Both the position numbers and the translations under genes were made by a program. Positions 1 through 6,120 of a stretch of DNA of 15,120 nucleotides are shown here, piece by piece. Within the stretch, counting starts at the first letter, position 1. Each line of letters starts with the position of its first letter. The notes beneath the pieces were generated by a model. That model saw only the letters and a program-made list of their open reading frames with translations, had not been told where the DNA came from and did no database searches. This stretch comes from JBCCQH01 sp039024435 (GTDB taxonomy: Bacteria > Bacteroidota > Bacteroidia > J057 > JADKCL01), in assembly GCA_039024435.1 (NCBI GenBank), contig JBCCQH010000143.1, forward strand, positions 1 to 15,120. Reading direction: 5' to 3'.

Positions 1-246
1 CCCCACCCCCGCCGTTTTTGCCCGGCGGAAACTCCCGGCTCGGGGGAACGGTGGTCCAGCTCCCCAAGCGGTTTCCGCGGGGCTTCCCATTGGCTCCGGC
101 TCCCGCTCTTTATCGGAAGGCGCTCCGCAAATGTGTGGAGATCCCGCGCTTGCGGAGCGAAAAAATTCAATTGCGATTGCCAAGGAAGTCACCGCATTAG
201 AACCCAAAATCGAACATCAGTGAACGCCTTGGTTCCTCTACCCAGC
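1..246. other. Non-coding left edge with inverted repeats
   Basis: I can support no gene here. Short open frames exist on both strands but look like nothing I recognise, and a frame open to the left edge on the minus strand (ATG at 88-90) is too short to judge. Three inverted repeats are visible: CCGCCG/CGGCGG at 9-14 and 23-28; a perfect 10-bp pair CGCTCCGCAA/TTGCGGAGCG at 121-130 and 150-159; and an imperfect pair at 180-232 with CCAAGG/CCTTGG outer arms. None has a T-run on the correct side to be a canonical terminator for the symporter gene that ends at 247. Confidence 0.6.
121..159. repeat. Perfect 10-bp inverted repeat with 19-nt loop
   Basis: CGCTCCGCAA at 121-130 is the exact reverse complement of TTGCGGAGCG at 150-159. 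It lies about 90 bases beyond the stop of the minus-strand symporter gene. An A-run follows the right arm on the plus strand, so reading on the minus strand the T-run comes before the hairpin, which does not fit a standard intrinsic terminator. It could be an RNA-stabilising hairpin or a repeat remnant. Confidence 0.5.
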
Positions 247-2799
247 TCAATCCTCAGGTTTGATTTTCCGAATGGTCCGGATGGTCAAACCGTGCAAGTC
301 TTTTTTCCGGGGAAATGCCCACGAAGCCGCCCAACCTACAATGTAGCACGACGCCAAACCGGTAAAGGTGTAAAGCAGAAAATGCACCGCACCAGTCGAA
401 CTGACCCAGTATTGCACCGCCGCGCTGACCGCAAAACCGATGAGCGCCCCGGCCGTATTCGCGTGCCGTACACTCATCCCCAGCAGAAACAACCCAGCCA
501 ACCCTCCGGCAAACAGCCCGAGTACCTTGCTGAATTCGTCCCACAGCGACTTGATTTCCGCTCCGGCCAACAACAGGGCAAATCCCATCCCCAACAGCCC
601 CATGGCAACCGTGGCGATCCGGGCAATGGTCAAGTAATGCCGGTCGGGGCCCGCTTTGCGAAAGCGCCGGTAAAAATCCGACGTGATGACCGCCGAGGCC
701 GAGTTCAAGCTGCTGTCCAAGCTCGACATCGACGCGGCAAAGATCCCTGCGATCAGCAAACCACTCAACCCCGCCGGCAACTGCGTGATGATGTACCAGG
801 GAAAAATCGCATCCGCATTGTTGAGGACCGGGTTGAGCTCACCGGGATTGACCTTGTAAAATCCGTACAAGGAGGTGCCCAGCCCGAAGAACAAAAGGCT
901 GATCGGAATGACCAGGGCCGCGGGAGTGAGCAAACTGCGGGCCGCCGCTTTTTCACTTCGAGTGGTCAAGTAGCGCTGAACAAAGGTCTGATCGCTGCTT
1001 TGGTTAATGAGATTCGTACCGATGCCCCCACCGATCACCACCCAGAGGCTCGGGCTAGTAAAATCAAAGTCAAAATTGAATAATCTAAGTTTCCCGTCCC
1101 CAGCCGCGATGTCGACGAGGTGATCAAATCCCCCTTCTACCCCACCGCCCATGAGCAACAGCGAGACCACCGCACCGGTAGTCAGGACCGCAACTTGTTT
1201 GACATCGGTCCAAATCACCGCCTCGATGCCCCCGAGCACCGTATAGAAAATGCTCAAGCCCGCCATGACCACGATGCAGGTATAAATGCTCACTCCGGTC
1301 ACCACCGAGAGGGCAATTGCGGGCAAAAACAGCACAATGCCGATTCGCCCGAATTGGAACAGCAAAAACGCCAGTCCCCCGATCACCCGCACCACTACGT
1401 GGAAGCGGCGTTCCAGGTACTCATAGGCAGTGGTCACGTTCAGCCGCCGAAAAAACGGCAGCACTAGCCAGATCACCAATGGCGCAGTCAGGATCTGGGC
1501 GACATTCAGCCAGATGAACAACCAATCGGTCCCGTAGGCTTTGGCAGGAACGGCCATGTAGGTGATTGCACTCAGTGATGTCCCAAAGATACTGATGCCC
1601 GCCGCCCACCAAGGAATCCGCTGTCCTGCCTTGAAATAATCGGCTGTGGTCCGGCCCCGGCGCATAAAATGGGTCCCCATCCAGACCAGGATGACCAGGT
1701 AAAGGACAATTACCAGGTAATCTACCCCGCTCAGGCCCTCCGGCAAGGGATCGGGGGTGAACTCCCGAACCGTTAAGGAACCGACTCCGGGGGACAAGGT
1801 CCCGCCCGCCAGCACAATTTTTCCCGCCCACCAATGCGCCCGCGTATGCTCCGGCAACTCCTGCGCTGCGGTATCCACGGCTACCCAGGTATCTGTGATG
1901 GTGTGGTAGGCGAGAATGGTCCGTTGTCGGTGGTTGGGATCGCGCCGCGCCCCGAACAACAATATATGGTGGACGCCGGCGTCGATAACCGGGCGGGCCA
2001 CCGGAAAATAGGGTTGTCCGGCGACCGCAATTGGAGCCCGCGCTTGCCAGGCATCGGTAGCGGGATCGTAACTCCAAGTGTCATTTTGGGGGTTGGGGCC
2101 GGTATTTCCGGCGAATAGGTACAGCTTTTCACCGACGCCATCGGCCTGTACGGCGGTACTCGCAAATGGTGCGGGGGGACCGGGGCAAGGGGTCCGGCGT
2201 TCCCAGCGGCCGGCGGCGCCTTCGACATCGTAGCGGAAGAGGATCGGCTCTCCGGCGCAACTGACGGCGGAAACGTAGGCGTAGGGACCGATTTGGTTTC
2301 CGGAGCCTCCCTGAAGCGGCACCGGAAAATCGGGGAGATCGGAGCGTTGGACTCGTTGGCGGTCGGGATCCCAACGCAAAAGGAAAGCTGGCGAGTGGGG
2401 CGTCGGTTCGGCAGCAGCTACGCAGAGCAGGCCATCGTCAAGCTGGACGGTTGCGCCCGCGATCATGGGGGCCGACAATTGAGCGGCAGGATCCACTTTC
2501 CAGGTGATTTTGCCGGCTGCATCCCGGGTACCAACTACGAGTGCGGCAGTGGGTTCCATTTTTGCCTTTTCACTGCCTTCGCCGCGGTATATTTTCCCAC
2601 CCCCAGCCCAGAGCAGGACACCGTGGCTCTTACCAGAAAATGCGCGGTAGGTCCCAGCGGAAGCCGGCAGTGGCGTCTGGATAGCCCCATTCAGGTATTT
2701 GCCGTTCGACTGCGCAAACCCACTGAGCGGCCCCCCACCCAAGATCAGCAGTGAAAAAATCCAATAGCGATGCGCCAAGCGCAAGAAGAAAAGTCGCAC
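247..2799 (-). CDS. Kelch (cyclically permuted mutarotase-like)-sodium:solute symporter fusion
   Basis: With a GTG start at 2799 the product is about 850 residues. Residues 1-30 look like a signal peptide ending near GFAQ. Residues about 31-350 hold Kelch-like blades (for example KLYLFAGN...NDTWSYDP and ILLFGARR...TDTWVAV). From residue about 356 a multi-pass sodium:solute symporter domain runs to the end, with SSS-family stretches such as DYFKAGQRIPWWAAGISIFG and FAASMSSLDSSLNSAS. The predicted role is sodium-coupled uptake of an organic solute, with the Kelch part outside the membrane, possibly a sugar mutarotase or binding module. Bacteroidota fusions of YjhT/NanM-like mutarotase with SSS transporters are known and often sit near sialic acid genes, but no such genes are visible here, so the substrate is open. 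The frame runs upstream to an ATG at 3207, but that part translates the intergenic repeats and is not credible. GTG at 2799 is chosen because the signal peptide follows directly; no Shine-Dalgarno sequence is visible. Confidence 0.85.
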   Translation of the reverse strand: MRLFFLRLAHRYWIFSLLILGGGPLSGFAQSNGKYLNGAIQTPLPASAGTYRAFSGKSHGVLLWAGGGKIYRGEGSEKAKMEPTAALVVGTRDAAGKITWKVDPAAQLSAPMIAGATVQLDDGLLCVAAAEPTPHSPAFLLRWDPDRQRVQRSDLPDFPVPLQGGSGNQIGPYAYVSAVSCAGEPILFRYDVEGAAGRWERRTPCPGPPAPFASTAVQADGVGEKLYLFAGNTGPNPQNDTWSYDPATDAWQARAPIAVAGQPYFPVARPVIDAGVHHILLFGARRDPNHRQRTILAYHTITDTWVAVDTAAQELPEHTRAHWWAGKIVLAGGTLSPGVGSLTVREFTPDPLPEGLSGVDYLVIVLYLVILVWMGTHFMRRGRTTADYFKAGQRIPWWAAGISIFGTSLSAITYMAVPAKAYGTDWLFIWLNVAQILTAPLVIWLVLPFFRRLNVTTAYEYLERRFHVVVRVIGGLAFLLFQFGRIGIVLFLPAIALSVVTGVSIYTCIVVMAGLSIFYTVLGGIEAVIWTDVKQVAVLTTGAVVSLLLMGGGVEGGFDHLVDIAAGDGKLRLFNFDFDFTSPSLWVVIGGGIGTNLINQSSDQTFVQRYLTTRSEKAAARSLLTPAALVIPISLLFFGLGTSLYGFYKVNPGELNPVLNNADAIFPWYIITQLPAGLSGLLIAGIFAASMSSLDSSLNSASAVITSDFYRRFRKAGPDRHYLTIARIATVAMGLLGMGFALLLAGAEIKSLWDEFSKVLGLFAGGLAGLFLLGMSVRHANTAGALIGFAVSAAVQYWVSSTGAVHFLLYTFTGLASCYIVGWAASWAFPRKKDLHGLTIRTIRKIKPED

Positions 2800-2898
2800 G
2801 ATGAAAATTAATACTTTTCTGATTTCTGATTGAATGATTTCTGATTTCCAATGAACTACTGCATTGCATTTTGCCGGGAGGCTTTCCCTAAGCGGGTT

Positions 2899-2979
2899 AT
2901 TGGAAATTGAAGAATGGGAAATTCTCCCGTTGCGTGTTCCGAACGCGCCAATTGAAAATCGGGCAATTGGAAATTCTCG
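2899..2979. repeat. Intergenic repeat unit, copy A
   Basis: The core at 2929-2979 reads GTTGCGTGTTCCGAACGCG, then CCAATTGAAAATCGGGCA, then ATTGGAAATTCTCG. It aligns with copy B at 3071-3141 with a few mismatches and a small insertion. The lead-in at 2899-2930 has two more members of the TGGAAATT/GGGAAATTCTCCCG word family. The GCGTTCCGAACGC part is itself almost palindromic. Confidence 0.65.
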
Positions 2980-3070
2980 AATAAGCTCCTCCGCCGCGCG
3001 GTGTTCAAATCGATAAATTTGAATGCGGCTACGGGAAGTACCGGATTTTGCGGGCTTGCATCGGTTGTAG

Positions 3071-3141
3071 GTTGCGCGTTCGGAACGCCCAATTGAAAAT
3101 CGGAAATCGAGCAGTTGGAAATTTTTCATTGGAAATTCCCG
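3071..3141. repeat. Intergenic repeat unit, copy B
   Basis: It starts GTTGCGCGTTCGGAACGC and continues CCAATTGAAAATCGG, a 7-base insertion, GCAGTTGGAAATTTTTC and ATTGGAAATTCCCG. It is in direct orientation relative to copy A, about 142 bases away. A third partial match, GCGAACGCCAATTGAAAAGC, lies at 9138-9157 at the 3' end of another gene. Confidence 0.65.
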
Positions 3142-3222
3142 AAAACTCCATTCCGCTACACGACACTTCCCGCAGAAAATCCCGCCGCACTGCCATTCGA
3201 TTTGCAATTGAAAAATATTTTG

Positions 3223-3254
3223 TTGTCCTTATTGTACAATGTACAATATGCTTA
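3223..3254 (+). promoter_or_regulatory. Candidate promoter containing a perfect 17-bp palindrome (3231-3247)
   Basis: ATTGTACAATGTACAAT at 3231-3247 is a perfect dyad (8-bp arms around one central A). It ends 32 bases before the ATG of the T9SS-exported protein. It is flanked by TTG at 3223-3225 and TATGCTTA at 3247-3254, separated by 21 bases. That is a loose match to the Bacteroidota TTG/TAnnTTTG promoter, with two mismatches in the -7 element. A dyad filling the promoter spacer is the usual place for a repressor operator. I cannot name the regulator. The palindrome is certain; its role is inferred. Confidence 0.5.
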
Positions 3255-3279
3255 TAGTGGTAACTCAAAACGAGATGAA

Positions 3280-5088
3280 ATGAGAAAAATTTTACTAATG
3301 GTCCTGCTACTTGCAGGGGGCGTTACTTTTGCCCAGCCTGTGCTGCCGGTCGACTTCGAATCGACAACCATCAACTACACCTTTACTGATTTTGACGGTG
3401 GTACTGGCTCCGTAATCGGCAATCCTGATGTCAGCGGTATCAACACGAGCGCCAACGTCGGCCAAATGGTCAAAAATACCGGCCAACCTTGGGGCGGTAG
3501 CTTCTTGACCATGGCCAATCCGATTGACTTCTCGACCAACCGGCTCTTCAAAATGAAAGTTTGGTCGCCTCGCGTGGGTGCGCGGGTATTGCTCAAAGTC
3601 GAAAACGCCTCGAATGGTGGTATTTTCTTCGAGAAAGAAGATACTTCTTCCGTGGCCAATGCCTGGGAAGAACTTTCCTTTGACTACAACTCCATCGACA
3701 CAACCCAGAGCTACCAAAAAATTGTCCTCATTTGGGACAACGGTACCCCGGGAGATGGTTCTTCGAACTTCACGTTCTACTTTGACGACATCCAGCTCGT
3801 CGCCGGCGGTCCGGCTTTGGCCCAAATCGATCTTCCGATTGACTTCGATACTCCGGGAGTAGACTACACGGTGACGGACTTTGGGGGCAATGCCTCCCAG
3901 TTGGTAGTTGATCCCACCGACCCGAACAACATGGTGATCCAGACCGAAAAGACGGCGGGAGCGCAAACCTGGGCCGGTACCACGACCAGCACCCCGGCCG
4001 GTTTGGCATCAGCAATTCCGTTTTCCGCTACAGAAACAAAAATGACCGTCCGTGTCTGGTCGCCCGATGCTAACATCCCGGTCCGCCTGAAAGTGGAAGA
4101 CGCCAACGACAACACGATCACCTGCGAGACGGAAGCGATGACCACCGTCGCGATGGCTTGGGAAACCTTGGAATTTGATTTCAGCAATGAGGCGCCCAAT
4201 ACCGCGGCTTTGAACATTGCGAATACGTACGACATGGCCTCAATCTTCTTCAATTTTGGCACCGATGGGGCCACTGCCGGCGCTAAGACCTATTTCTGGG
4301 ATGATGTAATGTTCGGCGCATTTGTGATTCCGCTGGATCAAATTGATCTCCCGGTGACCTTTGAAGACACGATGGTCGACTATACGCTGAGTGACTTTGG
4401 GGGCAATGTTTCGATGGTAGTGGTCGACCCGACCAACGCCAACAACATGGTCGCCCAAGTCGAAAAGACCGCCGGTGCCCAAACCTGGGCCGGTACTACC
4501 ATCGGTACCCCGATTGGCTTTGACAATCCCATTCCCTTCATGATGGGTGCTACGCAAATGAGTGTCGACGTCTGGTCGCCGGACGCCAACATCCCGATCC
4601 GCCTCAAAGCGGAAGACCACATGGACAACACGATCACGGTGGAAACTGAGATCAACAACACTGTGGCCAGCGCCTGGGAAACCTTGGTCTTTGACTTCAA
4701 CACTCCGGCTCCGAATACGGCGACGATTGACTTCAGCCAGACCTACGATCTGCTGTCGATCTTCTTCAACTTCGGCACCGATGGTGCGACCGCCGGGGCG
4801 AAGACTTACTACTTTGACAACGTGATGTTCGGGGTAATGATTTCCAATGATCCCGCCCGGGCTTCTTTGAGCTACTATCCGAATCCGACTTCGGATCGGG
4901 TCCTGCTGCGTTCGGACCGTCCGCTGGAATCGGTTCAGGTATACGATATTCTGGGACAAGAGATCGTCCGCCTAGCTCCGACCAGCCACGAAGTCAGCGT
5001 TGACCTGTCGAACTTCGACGCCGGCATGTACATCTTCGTGACCGTCACCGACGGTGAGCGCGATACCTTCCGCGTAATGAAGCAATAA
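3280..5088 (+). CDS. Secreted protein, three CBM-like jelly-roll repeats plus T9SS sorting domain
   Basis: The product has 602 residues from the ATG at 3280, chosen because a clean signal peptide follows (MRKILLMVLLLAGGVTFAQ, cleavage near residue 19). The 55 extra in-frame codons upstream translate repeat and promoter DNA. Three homologous modules follow: about 20-180, 183-354 and 355-521. Modules 2 and 3 are very similar (shared KTAGAQTWAGTT, VWSPDANIP, FFNFGTDGATAGAKTY); module 1 is more divergent. Modules of this kind recur in exported glycoside hydrolases of marine Bacteroidota and look like beta-sandwich carbohydrate-binding domains; that is from memory of the family. Residues about 525-602 form a type A T9SS C-terminal sorting domain (YYPNPTSDRV, VYDILGQEI, GMYIFVTVTDG), predicting export across the outer membrane and surface attachment or release. 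No catalytic domain is visible, so it may be a surface glycan-binding or structural protein. Confidence 0.85.
   Translation: MRKILLMVLLLAGGVTFAQPVLPVDFESTTINYTFTDFDGGTGSVIGNPDVSGINTSANVGQMVKNTGQPWGGSFLTMANPIDFSTNRLFKMKVWSPRVGARVLLKVENASNGGIFFEKEDTSSVANAWEELSFDYNSIDTTQSYQKIVLIWDNGTPGDGSSNFTFYFDDIQLVAGGPALAQIDLPIDFDTPGVDYTVTDFGGNASQLVVDPTDPNNMVIQTEKTAGAQTWAGTTTSTPAGLASAIPFSATETKMTVRVWSPDANIPVRLKVEDANDNTITCETEAMTTVAMAWETLEFDFSNEAPNTAALNIANTYDMASIFFNFGTDGATAGAKTYFWDDVMFGAFVIPLDQIDLPVTFEDTMVDYTLSDFGGNVSMVVVDPTNANNMVAQVEKTAGAQTWAGTTIGTPIGFDNPIPFMMGATQMSVDVWSPDANIPIRLKAEDHMDNTITVETEINNTVASAWETLVFDFNTPAPNTATIDFSQTYDLLSIFFNFGTDGATAGAKTYYFDNVMFGVMISNDPARASLSYYPNPTSDRVLLRSDRPLESVQVYDILGQEIVRLAPTSHEVSVDLSNFDAGMYIFVTVTDGERDTFRVMKQ
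3826..4855 (+). repeat. Tandem duplicated module inside the T9SS-exported gene
   Basis: The DNA for module 2 (from 3826) and module 3 (from 4342) is recognisably duplicated. For example TTCTTCAATTTTGGCACCGA near 4248 recurs as TTCTTCAACTTCGGCACCGA near 4761, and the Thr-Ala-Gly-Ala-Gln-Thr-Trp-Ala-Gly stretch is kept in both. Most differences seen by eye are third-position changes, so the duplication is old enough to have drifted but is held under protein-level constraint. Confidence 0.8.
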
Positions 5089-5105
5089 GCACGACCGTCA
5101 TACCC

Positions 5106-5140
5106 AAAAAAGCCGTTGTAGACCACGCAACGGCTTTTTT
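5106..5140. terminator. Bidirectional intrinsic terminator
   Basis: AAAAAAGCCGTTG (5106-5118) and CAACGGCTTTTTT (5128-5140) form a perfect 13-bp inverted repeat with a 9-base loop. There is a T-run downstream on both strands. It sits between the convergent T9SS-exported gene (ends 5088) and the SDR gene (ends 5162 on the minus strand) and can serve both. Confidence 0.95.
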
Positions 5141-5161
5141 AGGTTTAAAAAGGAGGACCGC

Positions 5162-5989
5162 TCAATTCGGTGCCGCCCGTTGGTGCTTGGTAAATCCCCC
5201 CATGACCGCCCGCATTACCCGAACCTTGCCCCAGCGCGGCAGCAGACGCAAACTCCCCACCAAAAACTTGGTCATAAAACCGGGCAGTACAGTGGATCGC
5301 CGCCCCAGCGCCTTCAGGATCGGTCCCCCGATATCTGCCGGGGTGAGCGCCTTGCCCATTTGCATTCCAGCGCGCGAGGCAAATCCACTGTTGACCGGAC
5401 CGGGGGCAGCCGAGAGGACGTCTATTCCTTCCCCTTTTAGTTCCAGGTAGAGGGCCTCGCCCAGCGACTGCACGTAAGCTTTGGTGGCAGCATAATGCGC
5501 CGCGTAGGGCACCCCTTGAAATCCCACTAGGGAACTGAGCAGGATGATCCCACCCCGCTTCCGGGCCACCATCAACCGCCCAAAGTGGTGGGTCAACGCC
5601 AACAAGGCCGCACAATTGACCTGCAACATGTTCATTTCTACTGCAACGGACGACTTCAGCAGTTCACCCGAAGTGCCGAAACCCGCCGCGGCCACAAACA
5701 ATCCGATTTCCAAGTGTCCGGTCGCTCCACAGACCGCCGAGATACCATCTGCATCACCGAGGTCCGCTTCAATAACCAAGCTTTCCACACCGTAATTGGA
5801 TTCTGCTTCGGCGGCGAGTTCGTCGAGCAGTTTGCGACGCCGAGCAACCACTGCGATGTTGAGGCCAGCTTCCGCAATCCGCAGGGCCAATTCCCGCCCG
5901 ATGCCCGAAGAGGCACCGGTGATGACGGCCCAGGGGCCGTAGCCGGTGCGCAAACGAGTTTTTGTTGATTCAGAATACGCCATTGCCAT
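5162..5989 (-). CDS. Classical short-chain dehydrogenase/reductase (SDR)
   Basis: This 275-residue product has the full classical SDR set. The nucleotide-binding motif TGASSGIG is at residues 24-31. There is an AAAGFG turn in place of NNAG, and an Asn in VNCAALLAL. The catalytic Ser is about 153 (LLSSLVG), with Tyr166 and Lys170 (YAATK), followed by PGPV. It is a soluble NAD(P)-dependent oxidoreductase. ARRRK after the second strand (residues about 50-53) suggests NADP preference. The first ATG (5989) is used; a second Met at residue 3 is equally possible, since neither has a clear ribosome site. The C-terminal region resembles membrane-associated SDRs of the lipid/ketosteroid type. The gene lies 131 bases downstream of the membrane protein on the same strand, so co-transcription is possible. 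The substrate cannot be told from sequence. Confidence 0.9.
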   Translation of the reverse strand: MAMAYSESTKTRLRTGYGPWAVITGASSGIGRELALRIAEAGLNIAVVARRRKLLDELAAEAESNYGVESLVIEADLGDADGISAVCGATGHLEIGLFVAAAGFGTSGELLKSSVAVEMNMLQVNCAALLALTHHFGRLMVARKRGGIILLSSLVGFQGVPYAAHYAATKAYVQSLGEALYLELKGEGIDVLSAAPGPVNSGFASRAGMQMGKALTPADIGGPILKALGRRSTVLPGFMTKFLVGSLRLLPRWGKVRVMRAVMGGFTKHQRAAPN

Positions 5990-6120
5990 GTTTTTTCTGG
6001 ATACATTGAGAAACCACCCTTGTTCTCATCCACGAATCTAGGCGATGGAAACCGCCCAAGGCGCACTTTGGGGCAGATGGGAAGATTTCGGTGAGTTTGG
6101 GAAGGCGGATGGGCCGGGGT

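Larger units (their letters stand above)
2800..3279. other. Divergent intergenic region with repeats and regulatory sites
   Basis: This 480-base stretch separates the symporter (minus) from the T9SS-exported protein (plus). Its left part (2814-2846) holds AT-rich tandem copies of a TTTCTGATT-like word. Its middle holds the imperfect repeat units described separately (2899-2979 and 3071-3141), with words such as ATTGGAAATT and CCAATTGAAAATCGG recurring. The right end holds the promoter/operator of the plus-strand gene. Frames through it are open on both strands, but they translate the repeats and resemble no protein I know. Confidence 0.7.

Noticed and set aside
9..28. CCGCCG/CGGCGG hairpin as a terminator
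   Set aside because: The 6-bp stem has its T-run in the loop rather than downstream on either strand.
133..1083. 316-codon open frame on the plus strand
   Set aside because: It runs antisense to the symporter domain, has low-complexity Arg/Gln/Pro-rich translation and matches no family. It is a high-GC shadow frame.
2814..3141. CRISPR array
   Set aside because: Repeat units vary in length and sequence and there are no uniform spacers or cas genes.
2800..3207. N-terminal extension of the symporter frame to an upstream ATG
   Set aside because: These 136 codons translate the intergenic repeat units and precede a proper signal peptide at 2799, so they are unlikely to be protein.
3115..3279. 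55-codon upstream extension of the T9SS-exported protein
   Set aside because: It covers the repeat unit, promoter and palindrome. The signal peptide begins exactly at the ATG at 3280.
4240..4959. 239-codon minus-strand frame
   Set aside because: It is antisense to the duplicated modules; its apparent internal repetition only mirrors the repeats of the real gene.
5151..5156. AGGAGG as a ribosome binding site
   Set aside because: No start codon at suitable spacing on the plus strand; it lies just outside the 3' end of the minus-strand SDR gene.
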